The position numbers and the translations under genes were made by a program. Of a stretch of 64,000 bases of DNA, positions 12,805 through 25,747 are shown in pieces (positions within the stretch are counted from its first letter, which is position 1; each line of letters begins with the position of its first letter). This DNA comes from Hyperoodon ampullatus. Lineage: Eukaryota > Chordata > Mammalia > Artiodactyla > Ziphiidae. The stretch spans positions 40,208,338-40,272,337 of the forward strand of contig OX457061.1 of NCBI GenBank assembly GCA_949752795.1, written 5' to 3'. The notes under the pieces were generated by a model. That model did not search any database. It saw only the letters and a list, made by a program, of their open reading frames with translations, and was not told the DNA's origin.

Positions 12805-13050
12805 CTAATGATAGTAGCTAACATTTTTTGAGTGCTTACAATGTGCCAGGCACAAGTCTAAGTGCTTTCTAGATAGTAATATATTTTATTATTCACAGTG
12901 ACCCTCCTAGGTTGTCCCCATTTTACGGATGCAGAAACTGAGGCATGGAGAGGTTAAATAATTTCCCAAGGTCACACGGCAGAGTGGGGATTCAAACCTT
13001 CGTAGTCTGCCTCCAGAGGCAGTCTCCTTAATTACTGTTATACTGACTTT
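12805..13050 (-). repeat. MIR SINE, antisense, nearly full length
   Basis: A well-preserved antisense MIR: 'gagtgcttacaatgtgccag', 'ccccattttacggatgcaga', 'actgaggcatggagaggtta', 'aggtcacacggcagagtggg' and 'ggattcaaacctt' occur in the expected order. The open frame at 12907-13101 (-) is MIR sequence. Confidence 0.92.
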
Positions 13051-14289
13051 TATTAGATGAAAAGAGAGAGGGGGATAGATGACTCCTAAGTAGCTGTTCA
13101 TGTTTTTGGAAAAGGTTTAATTTTATGTCTAGTGGCAGCTCAAAATAGTAGTTAAGCTATTGCCATTCATTAAATTCTTGACTCTTAAAAATGAATTGTC
13201 TTGTACCTAATATTATGGTAGAAACAGTGGGTAAAGCATATTCTTATGTGTTTATAAAAATTTAGATAAGCTTGCATTTCTAATAAATAAAATGGTCTCC
13301 GAGAAAGACAGTGTTTAAAACAAAATATGAAGAGTGGGTTCAGAATCAAAGTGATAGTCACAGAATGATCAAGTGATCTTGTTAATGCTTTGTAATAAAT
13401 AGACCATGCCTTATTGGTCCTGTACTCCATTCTTTATAACTGAATGTTCTAGAAATGGCAGGCTGAATAGTTTGGAATTGCCCAGGCTGGCTGTAGGCAG
13501 AATTTGTCTTTGACACCTTCTCATTTTACCTATCATTGGCACCTTGGTCTCTTCTGCCTTTCCCCATTACTAGGTGGGATGGGGTGCCTAACCACCTTTA
13601 CTCACTGTCAACAAGTCCCTCCTAAGATATTCATATTAATGTTTAAGATTATAGTTCATCTTCTCAGGGAATTTGCATTTAATAAAAAATCAAAGGCCAG
13701 GGTACAGAAGTACTTTCACTATTTGCCTCTCTTCTTCATGCAGCTCAGGAGATTTCTCCTTCTCATCCTCATCTCTCTTCCAGCAGTCTCTCTGTTTTGC
13801 TGTCAAGTCTAGACCTCAAGAAGAGGTGATGGACAGGGAGAACAGTAGATGGAAAAAGTCTTAAATGAGATGGGAAGAGATATGAGTAGATCATGGATGG
13901 GAAGAGTGAGGGATCATGTGTGGGAAAAGTGAGGGAACTCAGGGAAGTAGGAAAGGATGAATCTTCATTTGGAAATGAGGCAAGTATGGGAAGTTGAGGA
14001 TATTCAGGATAGTTAGTTCAAAGATGAAGAAGCTTCTGACTGAGTAGAATACAGTGAAACAAAGAATATAGGTATGTTATGTAATAGAGTTAAAATTCTG
14101 CAATAAAATGTATATAATTTAAGTTGATGCATTTAACTTTTTTCCTGAATTTAGTTATCTTTTAAATTATTCCTAGTACACAATTGATTAAAATGATGTA
14201 AACATTGTATACGTTTTGAAAATAATCTATTAAAGATAAAAGTAAAATGTCATGTGAATTGCAGCTGTTAAGGAGAGTATGGGGTGGTG
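13051..14289. other. Intronic/flanking sequence, nothing recognised
   Basis: Contains a purine-rich stretch at 13860-14040 with loosely repeated 'gggaagagtgaggg' motifs. No exon could be supported. The frames at 13504-13812 (+) and 13185-13430 (-) have no recognisable domain. Confidence 0.45.
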
Positions 14290-14351
14290 GTGCTTTTTTG
14301 GTGGGTGCCTTCAGAAATGTTATCAGTGCTCATCTTTTGAATGGTCCCTTT

Positions 14352-14383
14352 GTTTTGCTGTGCAAAAGTTTTGCTGTGCAAAA
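14352..14383 (+). repeat. 16-bp perfect tandem duplication inside L1
   Basis: GTTTTGCTGTGCAAAA occurs twice in direct succession (14352-14367 and 14368-14383), inside the remaining ORF2 end. The other L1 copies here have one unit at the same place (for example 'ttgctgtacaaaaggttttt' near 32580). Confidence 0.95.
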
Positions 14384-14719
14384 GTTTTCTAATTTGATGG
14401 AGTCCCAATTGTCTATTTTTGCTTTTCTTTCCCTTGCCTGAGGAGATATATCCAAAAAAATATTCCTTTAGACCAGGGTCAAAGAGCATACTGTCTGTGT
14501 TTTTTTCTAGGAGTTTTATGGTTTCAGGTCTTACATTTAAGTCTTTAATTCATTTTGAGTTGATTTTTGTATAAAGTGTGAGAAAGTATTCCAGTTTGTT
14601 TCTTTTGCATGTAGCTGTTCAGTTTTCCCAACACCATTTATTGAAGAGTGCGTCTTTTCCCCGTTGTATAGTCTTGCCTCCTTTGTCGTAGATTAATTGA
14701 CCATATAAATGTGGGTTCA

Positions 14720-14818
<99 letters not shown>

Positions 14819-15838
14819 TCAGGGCATGTGATACCTTCAGCTTTATTCTTTTTTCTCAAGATTGTTTTGGCTATTTAAGGTCTTTTGTGTTTCTACACAA
14901 ATTTTGGAATTATTTGTTCCAGTTCTGTGAAAGTTGCCATTGGTTTTTTGTTAAGGGTTGCATTGAATCTGTATTCCTTTTGTAGTATGGTCATTTTAAC
15001 AATATTAATTCTTTAATCCATGAACACGGTATATCTTTCATTTCTTTGCACCATCTTCAGTTTCTTTCAATGATGTCGTATAAATTTTTGGGTACAGGTC
15101 TTTTACTCCTTGGTTATTTTAGTCCTAGATATTTTATTCTTTTTGATGCAATTGTAAATGGGATTGTTTTCTTAATTTCTCTTTCTGAAAAATCATTGTT
15201 CATGTATAGAAATGCAACAAATTTCTGTATATTAATTTTGTATTGTGCAGCTTTACTGAATTTGTTTATTAGTTTTAATATTTTTTTGGTGGCATCTTTA
15301 GGATTTTCTATGTATGATATCAAGTCATCTGCAAACAGTGGTAGTTTTACTTCCTTTCCCATTTGGATGCCTTTTATTTCATTTTCTTTTCTGATTACTG
15401 TAGCTAGGACTTCCAATACTATGTTGAATGAAAATGGCAAGAGAGTAGACATCCTTATCTTGTTCCTGATCTTAGGAGAAATTCTTTCAGTTTTTCATTC
15501 TTGAGTATGATGTTGGCTGTAGGTTTGTCATATATTGCCTTTATTACATTTAGATATGTTCCTTCTATGCTCCCTTCATTGAGAGTTTTTATCATAAATG
15601 AATGTTGAATTTTGTCAAAAGCCTTTTCTTCACTGAGATGATTATACGATTTTCATTCTTTAGGTTTTTAATATGGTGTATCACAATGATTAATTTGTGG
15701 ATATTGAACCATCCTTGCATCTCTGGGCTAAATCCTACTTGATCATGGTGTAAGGTCCTTTTAATGTATTGTTGGGTTTGGTTTGTAATATTTATTGAGG
15801 ATTTTTTACCTATGTTCATCAATGATATTGTCCTGTAA

Positions 15839-15840
15839 TT

Positions 15841-15872
<32 letters not shown>

Positions 15873-15885
15873 ACGCGCACACATG
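15839..15885. repeat. Alternating (TG)n(CG)n(CA)n tract
   Basis: TG repeats run into GCGCGCGCGC and then CACACGCGCACACA, giving over 40 bases of near-perfect alternating purine and pyrimidine within the L1 reverse transcriptase region. Confidence 0.95.
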
Positions 15886-18800
15886 TGGTGTCTTTGTTTT
15901 GTCTATCAGGGTGATGCTGAGCTCATGGGATGAGTTTGGAAGTGTTCCTTACTCTTAAATCTTTTGGAATAGTTTGAGGAGGGTGAGTGTTAATTTTTCT
16001 TTAAATGTTTGGTAGAATTTATCCAAGAAACCATCTGGTTCTGGACTTTTGTTTGTTGAGAGTTTTGGTATTACTGATTCAATTTCATTACTGGTAATTG
16101 GTCTGTTCATATTTTCTGTTTCTTCCTGATTCAGTCTTGGGAGATTGTACATTTCTAGGAATTTATCCATTGCTTCTAGGTTGTCCATTTTATTGGCATA
16201 TATATAATTGTTCATAGTAATCTCTTTTGATTCTTTGTATTTCTCTGGTGACAGTTGTAACTTCTCCTCTTTCCTTTCTGATTTTATTTATTGGGGCCTT
16301 CTCTCTTTTTTTCTTGATGAACCTGGCTAAAGGTTTATCAATTTTGTTTATCTTTTCAAACAAACAGCTCATTTATTTCTGCTCTGATCTTTATGATTTC
16401 TTTTTTCTACTAACTTTGGGTTTTGTTTGTTCTTTCTGCGTTCCTTTTGGTATAAGTTAGATTGTTTATTTGAGACTTTTCTTGTTTCCTGATGTAGGCT
16501 TGCTATAAGCTTACCTCTTAAAATTGCTTTTGCTGGGTCCCATAGATTGTGGATCATTATGTTTCTGTTTTAATTTGTCTCCAAGTATTGTTTTGATTTC
16601 CTCTTTGATTTCTTCAGTGACCTGTTGGTTGTTTAGTAGCATATTGTTTAGACTCCACATGTTTGTGTTTTTGCAGTTTTTTCCCTTGTAGTTTACCTCT
16701 ATGCTCATACCATTGTGGCCAGAAAAGTTGCTTGATATAATTTCAATCTTTTTAAATTTATTACTTGTTTTGTGGCCTAGCATGTGATCTGTCCTTGAGA
16801 ATGTTTCATGTGCCCTTGAAAAGAATGTATTCTGCTACTTTTGGATGGAATGTTCTGTATATATCTATTAAGTTCATCTGATTAATGGATCATTTAAGGC
16901 CAGTGTTTTCTTATTGATTTTTTTTTGGTCTGGTTGATGTGTTTATTGATGTGAGTGTTAAAGCCCCCTACTGTCATTGTGTTAATGTCAATTTCTCCCT
17001 TTATGTGCATTAATATTTGCTGTATGTATTTAGGTCCTTCTTCATTTGGTACATCTTTGTTTACAATTGTTATATCTTCTTGTTGGATTGATCCCTTTAT
17101 CATCATGTAATGTCCTTTGTCTCTTGTTAAAGTCTTTATTTTAAAGTCTATTTTGTGTGATATAAGTATTGTTACTCCTGCTTTCTCTTCATTTCCATTT
17201 GCATGGAATATCTTTTTCCATCCCCTTACTTTGAGTCTGTGTGTGTCTTTAGATCTGAAGTGAGTCTCTTGTAGGCAGCATATATATGGGTCTTGTTTTT
17301 TAATCCATTGAGCTACTCTGAGTCTGTTGATTGGAGCATTTGTTCCATTTACACTTAAAGTAGTTATTTATAAGTACATACTAATTACCATTTTGTTCAT
17401 TGTTTCCTGCTTGTTTCTGTAGTTTCTTTTCCTCCCTCATTTTTTTGCTTTCTTCCCTTGTGATTTGATGATTGTCTTAGTATTATGTTTGGATTCTTTT
17501 CTTTATTTTTTTTTTTGTATGTATCATAGGTTTTGGTTTGTGGTTACCATGAGATTCATATATAACAACATATATAAATATGAATATGAATATGAGTGAT
17601 TATTTTGAGTTGGTGATCTCTTAAGTTCAAACACTAACAACCCTGCATTTTTACTTCCCCTTCCCCCACTTTTTATGTTTTTGACATTCTATTTTACATG
17701 TTTATATTTTGTGTATCTCTCAACTACTTATTGTAGATATAGATGATTTTACTACTTTTGTCTTTAACCTTTGTATCTGATTATAAGTGGTTGATCTACT
17801 GCCTTTGCTGTATGATGTGTGCCTTAACTAATGAGATTTTTCCTTTTGTAATTTTCATATTTCTAGTTGTGATCATTTCTTTTTCACATGGAGAAATTCC
17901 TTTAACATTTCTTAGTGGTGCTGAGATCTTTTAGATTTGCTTGTCTGTAAAGTTCTCTCTCTTCTTCAACTCTTAATGATAGCCTTGCTGGGTAGAGTGT
18001 TCTTGGTTTTAAGTTTTTTTTTCTTTCATCATTTTGAATTAATAGTGCCACTCCCTACTGGCCTGCAAAGTTGCCACTGAAATGTCAGCTTATAGTCTTA
18101 GTGGAGTTCCCTTGTACTTAACTAGTTGCTTTTCTCTTGCTGCTTTTAAGGTTCTCTGTCTTTAGTTTTTGCCATTTTTGTCTTGGTGTGGACCTCTTTG
18201 GTTTCATCTTGTTTGGAATCTCTGTACCTCCTGGACCCGAATGTCTGTTTCCTTCCCCAGAGTAGGAAAGTTTTCAGCTATTATCCTTTCAAATAAGTTA
18301 TCTGCCCCTTTTTCTCTGTCTCTTTTTCTGGGACTTCTAGAATTCAAATTTTAGTATGCTTGATGTTGTCCCAGAGGTCTCTTATTTAAACTATCCTCAT
18401 TTTTTAAAAAAATTCTTTTTTCTTTTTTCTGTTCAGCTTGGGTGATTTCCACTAGTCTTCCAGTTCACTGATTGGTTTTTCTGTATCCTTTCATCTACTA
18501 TTTATTCCTTCTAGTGTATTTTTAATTTCAGTTACTGTGTTATTTACCTTTGTTTGGTTCTTGTTATGTTTTCTAACTCTTTGTTCACCTTCTCACTTTG
18601 TTCATTCATTCTTCTCTTAAGTTTGTTGAGCAACTTTATGATCATTACCTTGAACTCTTTATCAGATAGATTGCTTATTTACACTTTGTTAAGTTCTTCT
18701 GGGGTTTTACCTTGTTCCTTTGTTTGGAAAATATTCTTCTATCACTTCATTTTGCCTAATTCTTTGTTTTTATTTCTATATATTAGGTAGATGGGTTATG

Positions 18801-18896
18801 TCCCTGATCTTGGCAAAGTGGTCTTATGTAGGAGACATTCTATGGGGCCCAGCAACACACTCTCCTCTGGTCATCAGAGCAACATACTCTAGGAGG

Positions 18897-19154
18897 CAGG
18901 GGTCCCCAACCCCCGGGCTGCAGACTGGTACCAGTCCATAGCCTGTTAGGAATTGGGCCGCACAGCAGGAGGTGGGCGGCAGGTGAGTGAGCGAAGCTTC
19001 ATCTGCTGCTCTCCATTGCTCCCCATCATTGCATTACTGACTGAACCATTGCTTGCATTACCGCCTGAACCATCCCCCCCCGACCCCTGCCATCCGTGGA
19101 AAAATTGTCTTTCACAAAACCAGTCCCTGGTGCCACAAAGGTTGGGGGCCGCTG
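18897..19154. mobile_element. hAT-type DNA transposon nested in L1
   Basis: Ends are CAGGGGTCCCCAACCCCCGG on the left and 'gttgggggccgctg' on the right, which are inverted. CTCTAGG lies on both flanks (18887-18893 and 19155-19161), close to the 8-bp duplication expected of hAT. It splits the L1 5' UTR, and the L1 sequence resumes with 'ggtgccccctaggtggg'. At about 258 bp it is non-autonomous. I did not assign a family name. Confidence 0.8.
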
Positions 19155-19993
19155 CTCTAGGGGTGCCCCCTAGGTGGGTTTTTTGGGCCCTTCTGTTGTC
19201 ATGAGGCCAACTGCTGTGAGCATGCTGGTAGCTGGGGCTGGCTTCTCAGCCAGTTGGCCACCAGATTCTGCTTTGTGGTGAGGCTGCTGGCCATTGGTGG
19301 GTATGGCCAGGGCTGGTGCCTGCCTACTGGGCATGATTCTGGGGTGGCTGGCTGTGGAGGTGGGGGGTCCCTGGAACTGATGTCAATCAGCTGGTGGATG
19401 GGAAGCCTCTAGTGTTAAGAGGCTAGGGGGAGGACTCCAAAATGGCACTGTCAGCACTACTGTCCTGGTGGTAAAATGAACTCACTCAAATGGCTGCTTC
19501 CAGCATCTGTGTCTCCAGGGTGAAGCCCCATTGCGTCCTGACTCTCCAGGAGGCTCTCCAAGATCAGCAAGTGGGTCTGGCCGAGGCTCCTTCAAAATTA
19601 CTGCCTCTGTGCTGGGACTTAGAGCTTGTGATATTTTGCATCCACCCTTTAAGAATGGAGTCTCTGGTTCCTACAGCCCTCCAGCTATCCTGTACCCAAG
19701 CCTCACTGGTCTTGTAAGCCAGCTGTTCTGGAGGCTTATCATCCCAGTGCATCCCAGTCTGAGGAGCCCTATATGGGGCTCAGACTCCTTGCTACTTGGG
19801 GAGATCCTCTGCACTTCTGATGACACTCCTGTTTGTGGGTCACCTACCCAGTGGTGTGGGTCTTGACTGTACCACATCTCCATCCCTCCTACCCATCTCA
19901 CGTGGTTCTTTCTTTGTAACTTTAATTGTGGAAAATCTTATCTGCTGATCTTCAGGTTGTTCTCACAGATAGTTGCTTTGTAAATAGTTGTAA

Positions 19994-20213
19994 TTTTTTT
20001 TTTTTTTTTTTTTTTTTTTTTGTGGTATGCGGGCCTCTCACTGTTGTGGCCTCTCCCGTTGCGGAGCACAGGCTCCGGATGCGCAGGCTCAGCAGCCATG
20101 GCTCACGGGCCCAGCCGCTCCGCGGCATATGGGATCCTCCCAGACCGGGGCACGAACCCGTATCCCCTGCATCGGCAGGCGGACTCTCAACCACTGCGCC
20201 ACCAGGGAGGCCC
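19994..20213 (-). mobile_element. CHR-1 type SINE (copy 2), nested in L1
   Basis: Long poly-T (about 28), then 'gtggtatgcgggcctctcac', ending 'caccagggaggccc'. The target-site duplication 'aatagttgtaatttt' is perfect on both sides. It lies inside the L1 5' UTR and is therefore younger than that L1. Confidence 0.96.
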
Positions 20214-20288
20214 AATAGTTGTAATTTTGATGTGCCCATGGGAGAGGTGAGCTCAGGGTCTTCCTACTCTGCCATCTTGGCCACACCA

Positions 20289-22960
20289 GCTTTAGTTTTC
20301 TTTTTTTGTTTTTAGTGGTTCCTTGAAAGCTAACCATATATATTTTAACTTATTTTAATCATTTTCAGGTTATACTAGTTTAATTTCAGTGGTATATAGT
20401 AATGTTAATCCTATATATCTTTATTCCCTTCTCCCCCCACCTTTTTGTGTTATACAGATTACATCATTTAATGTTTCAAACCCAACCATTTGTTGTTATA
20501 GATATTATTTTACCATATGTAGTTATTTCCTTAGCCTTACTGGGCTTTGCTCCCACACACCTCATTTGCACTGGTATTGGCAAATATATCACACATATCT
20601 TACATTTCTTTATGTTATAGGGCCAACAGTACATTATATACATAATGTTTTAATTGATTTTTATACAGTTATGAGAAGAAAGAAAAATATGCATTTACAA
20701 TTAAATAATTATCTTTACTAGTGTTCTTTGTTTTATTGTGTGGACTCTGGTTACTTGCTTTCAATATGAAGAACTGACTTTCTTCTAAGAAACAAGTTTT
20801 CTGCTTTTTATTTTTTTGATGTGGGAAAGTTTCTATTTCATCTTTGTTTTTGAAAGATAGTTTTGCTGGATATGAGATTTTTGCTTTGAGCACTTTGATA
20901 TGTTACCCCAGTCTCTTCTGGCACCTGTTGTTTTTGCTGAGAACTCAAGCTTTTAATCTTACTGGGGTTTCCTTGTAAGTAATGGGTTATTTTTCTTTTG
21001 CTGCTTTTAAGATTTTTTCCTTGTCCTTGACTTTCAACAGTTTTATTACTATATTTCTGTTTGTGGATCTCTTTGCTTTTATTCTACTTGGGCTTTGTTG
21101 GTCTTCCTGCATTTTTTTCATTAGATTTGGGAAAGTTTAACCATTATTTTTAGTTGTGTGTGTGTGCACGCGCGCATGCACGCATTTGTGTGCTCCCTTC
21201 CCTCTATTCTTTTCTTCTGGTACTCCTGTTATGAGGATGTTGGTGCACTTAATGGATCCCACATTTCTCTGAGCCTCTTTTCATTTTTTTCATTATTTTT
21301 CTTCTTTGAGTTGATCTATGTCAATTTATCTTCAAGTTTGTTTATTCTTTCTTCTATCAGTTCAAATCTGCGATTGAGCCACTCTAGTGAGGTGTTTTCT
21401 TAAAGGTTTGTTACTGTACTTTTCAACTCCAGAATTTCCATTTGGTCCTTTCTTTATAATTTCTATTTGTTTATTGATATCCTCTATTTGATGCAGTATT
21501 GTCATCATACCTTCCTTTATTTCTTTAATCATGGTTTTCTTTAGTTCTGAGAACATGTTTATAGTGGTTACTTTGAAATCTTTTTCTGATAAATCCAACA
21601 ACTGATTGCTCTCACAGGCAGTTTTTGTTGCCTGCTTTTTTCAGGAGTATGCGTTATACTTTCCTGTTTGTTTTCATTCCTCATAGGTTTTTTTGGTTGT
21701 TTTTGTTGGAAACTGGACATTTTAAATAATATATTGTAGCAAACCTGGACACTGGTTGTCTTCCCTTACTCCCTTCCAGGGCCTGTTATGCTATTTACTT
21801 GTTTATTTCTTTAGCAACTGGTTAGTTTATTTTCCTTTACAGTGTTAAGCCTCTGATGTTGCTCCTCAGCAGCTTTGGTATGCCAGTTGTCACGCTGGGA
21901 TGACAGTGATAGTGGTAGGGCTCTGTTCAACTCTTTCTCTGACCACACCCAGCTGATGATTTCCACTGATTGCTGGCTAATTACTCTACGTTTTTAACAG
22001 TGCCCTGGGACATACATTGCTCTACAAACTAATCCAATCAAATTGTGACTCCTTTGAAGGTATAGTTTTTGAGATCAGAGTTTGATATTTGTTCCAGGCC
22101 CAGAAGGGCTTCTCCTGACTTATCCACAGTTCTCTCCTGCAAACTAGCTAGCCTGTACTGAAGCCTGTTTCTTGAATCTCCTCCCAATTGCCTTTTCCCA
22201 CATTTTCCAGTGTTTTGGGGAGCACACTTAGGCTTGAACTTCTTCAGACTCTGTTGCAAATGAAATCAGTTCCTTTGGGTAAAGATTAGAAGCTGTCTGT
22301 TACGGCCGGCTTCCCCTTTCAGGTAAAATCTCTGAGTCGGGACTCTGGAGCTTGGGTTGGTGACAATAACAGGCTTCTTTGAGTGGCATTCTTGCTCCAG
22401 GAGGTGAGCACTTGGTGGGAGTGCAATAGCCTGAGGTCTTCTCAGCTGGCCATATCTGGTGTGGAACCACTGGGGCAGGAGTGTTCAGGGCCCCATTATT
22501 CTCTGTGTGCCACACACAAGGTAGAGCTGCCATTCTGCAAGTGGGGGCTGGGTGGAAGAAAGGAGCTCCCACCTTAGTCTTACTCCTCTGGGACTTAGCA
22601 ACAGGTGGCTGGAGGCAAGATGAGAAAAGCTAAAGTCCCACTCCTTCTAGAAAGAAAGCCTTTGGCTAGTAGCTGGAGGGAGCATGAGCTGTTCTGGATG
22701 AAGCAGTGTGGAGTGGGCCACACTGAGTTGAGAGGAGGGAAGTAGATAGTGGTCTGGTTTAAATACCACAGACTCACTCTTACCAAATTTTCATACATTT
22801 TCTTGAATTTTTTTCATTTGCTGTTTGCCCGTAGGACCATTTCCAGAGGCTTTACATTGTTGTTGTTTTAATAATTTTCACCAGTTTCACTGGGGAGCAG
22901 GTCAGCAGAGCTCCTCATGTTGTCTTGCTGGAAGTTGATCCATTCTTCTATAGGTTTTTA
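20289..22960 (-). mobile_element. Second, older L1M 5' region, antisense
   Basis: Antisense sequence that parallels the 5' half of the preceding L1. For example 'cttttgctgcttttaagatt' near 21000 matches 'ctcttgctgcttttaaggtt' near 18140. The reverse frame at 21362-21601 contains an ORF1-like coiled-coil start (DFKVTTINMFSELKKTMIKE). The right end, with 'gttgtcttgctggaagttga', resembles an L1 5' UTR. ORF2 is absent here. Confidence 0.6.
21155..21186 (+). repeat. (TG)n(CG)n tract
   Basis: GTGTGTGTGTGTGCACGCGC followed by GCATGCACGCAT is alternating purine-pyrimidine sequence inside the L1M copy. Confidence 0.9.
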
Positions 22961-23106
22961 ACAAGTGTGAAGTGATAATGGGTTTAGGCTCAAAAAAAGT
23001 TTTGGGAATGCTCTTTGCTGTTCCCATAGGATCCTCTGTTTACTCTCTTATGTCACCCATTATATTTTATTATAATTTCTATTGTAATGTATTTCTTCTG
23101 CTAGAG

Positions 23107-23330
23107 CAGGGTTTTTGAAAACTTTTTCACTGTGTTCCACAATAAGAAATACACTTTATATCCTATTTAGAACACACACACACATAATTTTTTAAAAGGT
23201 TTCACCAAATAGCACCTACTCTTTCTATGTATGGTACACTATGATATTTTCTACTATATCTTACTTCATTTAAAAAAATCCTTGGTTGCTATCTACCTAA
23301 TTGATTTCACAACTTGCAATTTGAAAATCA
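23107..23330. mobile_element. hAT-type DNA transposon remnant
   Basis: Ends are 'cagggtttttgaaaactttt' and 'gcaatttgaaaatcactc', which are imperfect inverted repeats. The body ('aagaaatacactttatatcc', 'atttcacaacttgcaatttg') parallels the better-preserved copy at 57141-57362. Confidence 0.6.
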
Positions 23331-23334
23331 CTCT

Positions 23335-23460
23335 TTAGACTGAAGCTTCTTGAGGCAAGGGACTGTTCCTGGGACTTACATTTTGTCACTAATTTCTGGC
23401 ACAGTGCCTGGTACACAGTAGCCGTTTAATGAATGTTTGTTGAATGATCGTGTGAATGCC
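23335..23460 (+). repeat. L2 LINE 3' end
   Basis: 'gaagcttcttgaggcaaggg', 'cacagtgcctggtacacagt' and 'aatgaatgtttgttgaatga' are the typical L2 3' end in sense orientation. Confidence 0.88.
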
Positions 23461-24638
23461 AGACTTCCCAGTCTTTAACAAGTTACTGTGCACTGAGATA
23501 CCCTAAGAGAGATTATAGCATACAGTTAGAAACCTTATCTGACTCCTGAACCTTTTGATTGTGGAGTCCCTACAAGTATCTCAGAACTAGTGCTTGGGAA
23601 TTTTTTTTTTTTAATGAATAAAAGTATGGCTTGTAAATTTCTTTTTCCAATGAAAATGATGGGTAGAACCCAGGATATACCATGTAAACATTTTGTACTT
23701 TCATAGGATCTTCCTTCCCAAATGTTTAAAGGAAGAAATCTGTACTATTAGGAAGGAGGCATAGAAACAGAAGACAAGGTAGACAAAAATAATAATGTAT
23801 GAGCTAGTTTATTTTCATGTCTTAACTTTAATTAGCCAAAGGTTACATTTATGCTTCTTAAGCTAGTGGAAAATTTCAAGATCTTTACCCACAGTTAGTA
23901 AGCAAATGGACTCATACTCTTTCTTTCTTTTTTTTTAAGATCTTAGCCAAATAAATGTCATTAAACCTTTTGAGGATTGCCAGACCAAATACAATTCTTG
24001 GGGTGTGATAAGGAATGATCAGTAGCACTTTATTAATACTTAGGCTGGGTACATACATACATGACTAAGCTGTTACTTGAGATTACCTTGCCCCTAAATG
24101 AGGGGTCTTGAAGGTGAGGTAGAGGAGGGTAAGAAAAAGACTAGGTTCCTTGTGACAGGGAGAGGAACATCTGTTAGAGGAAGGGATTAAAGAAAAGTTG
24201 GTCCATGGAATTAATGCCAGAGGCCATATGGTACTGTTAGAATATCCTGCAGTCTAAGTCGGGATGAAAACTTCTTTAAGAACAAACAAACCCAGCAACA
24301 AAAAAACCTTCATATCTTACATGTTAGAGGGGATTTCCCCTGTGAAATTCTTAGTTGACATTGGAAATGCATAATATCTTGAGGGTAGAGTTAGGGGGGG
24401 ACCCAATAAAAAACTTCTGTATTTTAATTTCCTGGTGGTTGAGGAGTTCACATAGTAGACTTTGAAGCAGATAATACCTCATAGTATAACCAACAGGAAT
24501 TATCCTCTGTGTCTGGAGGAAGCAAGCATCTGGCTGTCTGAATTTATGAAATTGTAACTCAGGGAACTGATTACTTTTATTATATAGGGTATGAGGGCTG
24601 CAACTGCTGCCAGATAATAGTTGAGAGCTGTTCTTGCC
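23461..24638. other. Intronic/flanking sequence, nothing recognised
   Basis: No exon, RNA gene or nameable repeat. Contains short homopolymers only. Confidence 0.45.
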
Positions 24639-24853
24639 TTTTTTTTTTTTTTTTTTTTTTTGCGGTATGCGGGCCTCTCACTGTTGTGGCCTCTCCCGTT
24701 GCGGAGCACAGGCTCCGGACACGCAGGCTCAGCGGCCATGGCTCACAGGCCCACCTGCTCCGCGGCATGTGGGATCTTCCTGGACCGGGGCACAAACCCG
24801 TGTCCCCTGCATCGGCAGGCGGACTCTCAACCACTGCGCCACCAGGGAAGCCC
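24639..24853 (-). mobile_element. CHR-1 type SINE (copy 3)
   Basis: Poly-T then 'gcggtatgcgggcctctcac', ending 'accagggaagccc'. The target-site duplication 'ctgttcttg' plus a T-rich stretch lies on both sides. Confidence 0.95.
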
Positions 24854-24959
24854 TGTTCTTGTCTTTTTCACTCTGCTCCTGCTATTTCTGACCCTTATGC
24901 TCAGAGTGTCTAGAGTAGGTTTGGGTTTGTTGTGCCAAAATTGCTCCTGTCACCATGGC

Positions 24960-25330
24960 CTTTTTAAAAAGACTTTTCTTTTTTAGTAGAGGAGTTTTAG
25001 GTTCACAGCAAAATTGAGTGGAAAGTACAAACTTCCCGTATATTTCTTTCCCCTACATATGCACAGTCTCCCCCATTCTCAACATCCTGTACCACAGTAG
25101 TACAGTTGTTACAGTTGATGAACCTATATTGACATATCATAATCATCCAAAGTCCATCATTTACTTTAGAGTTCACTCTTGGTGTGGTACATTCTATGGG
25201 TTTGGGAAAGTATATAATGACATGTATTCACTATTAGAGTATCATACAGAGTGGTTTCAACGTCCTAAGAATTCTCTGTGTCCTGCCTATTCATCCTCCC
25301 CTCTCCTCAACCCCTGTCAGGCTTTTTTTT
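24960..25330 (-). mobile_element. Old L1M 3' UTR fragment, antisense
   Basis: 'gttttaggttcacagcaaaa', 'gttgatgaacctatattgac', 'ttcactcttggtgtggtaca' and 'gtatcatacagagtggtttc' match the antisense 3' UTR of old L1M elements in order. The + frame at 25018-25377 is spurious. Confidence 0.8.
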
Positions 25331-25747
25331 TTAATTACCCAAGGACCAGTTCTGTTACAATTCCACTGCTCTGTTGAACTGTGGCACTGTACTTTGACCA
25401 TAACTAGTTCAGAGGATTTTTACTTCTGTAAGCACTACTGTTATCTTCCCTTTATTCCTTTCCTCCCTTCCTTTCCCCCAGTAATGGCAAGTCAGTGACC
25501 ATATTGTATAACAGAGATGTTCTTTCATTTCCTGAGATTTCCTTGATGCTCTGCTAATTGGAGAGATACTTCTGGATAAATGATACAATCTGATAATACA
25601 GCCCTAAGTAGTAAGGTTTTGCTCTAGACCCATAGATCTAGAAGGAAATTTTAAAATGACTCCTACTCTCTGTTTACAGATTGTGGTCATCTCTTCCACA
25701 GATCTCAGATACAGAAATGACATAATCTTCCTGGGTAGGCTTAACTA

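Noticed and set aside
15114..17106. Reverse-strand frames with reverse transcriptase and endonuclease similarity as a possible gene
   Set aside because: They are pieces of one L1 ORF2 broken by frameshifts and stops. No intact protein is encoded.
18953..19204. GC-rich + frame of 83 codons as a possible exon or CpG island
   Set aside because: It lies in the nested hAT element and L1 5' UTR. The CpG content comes from the transposon.
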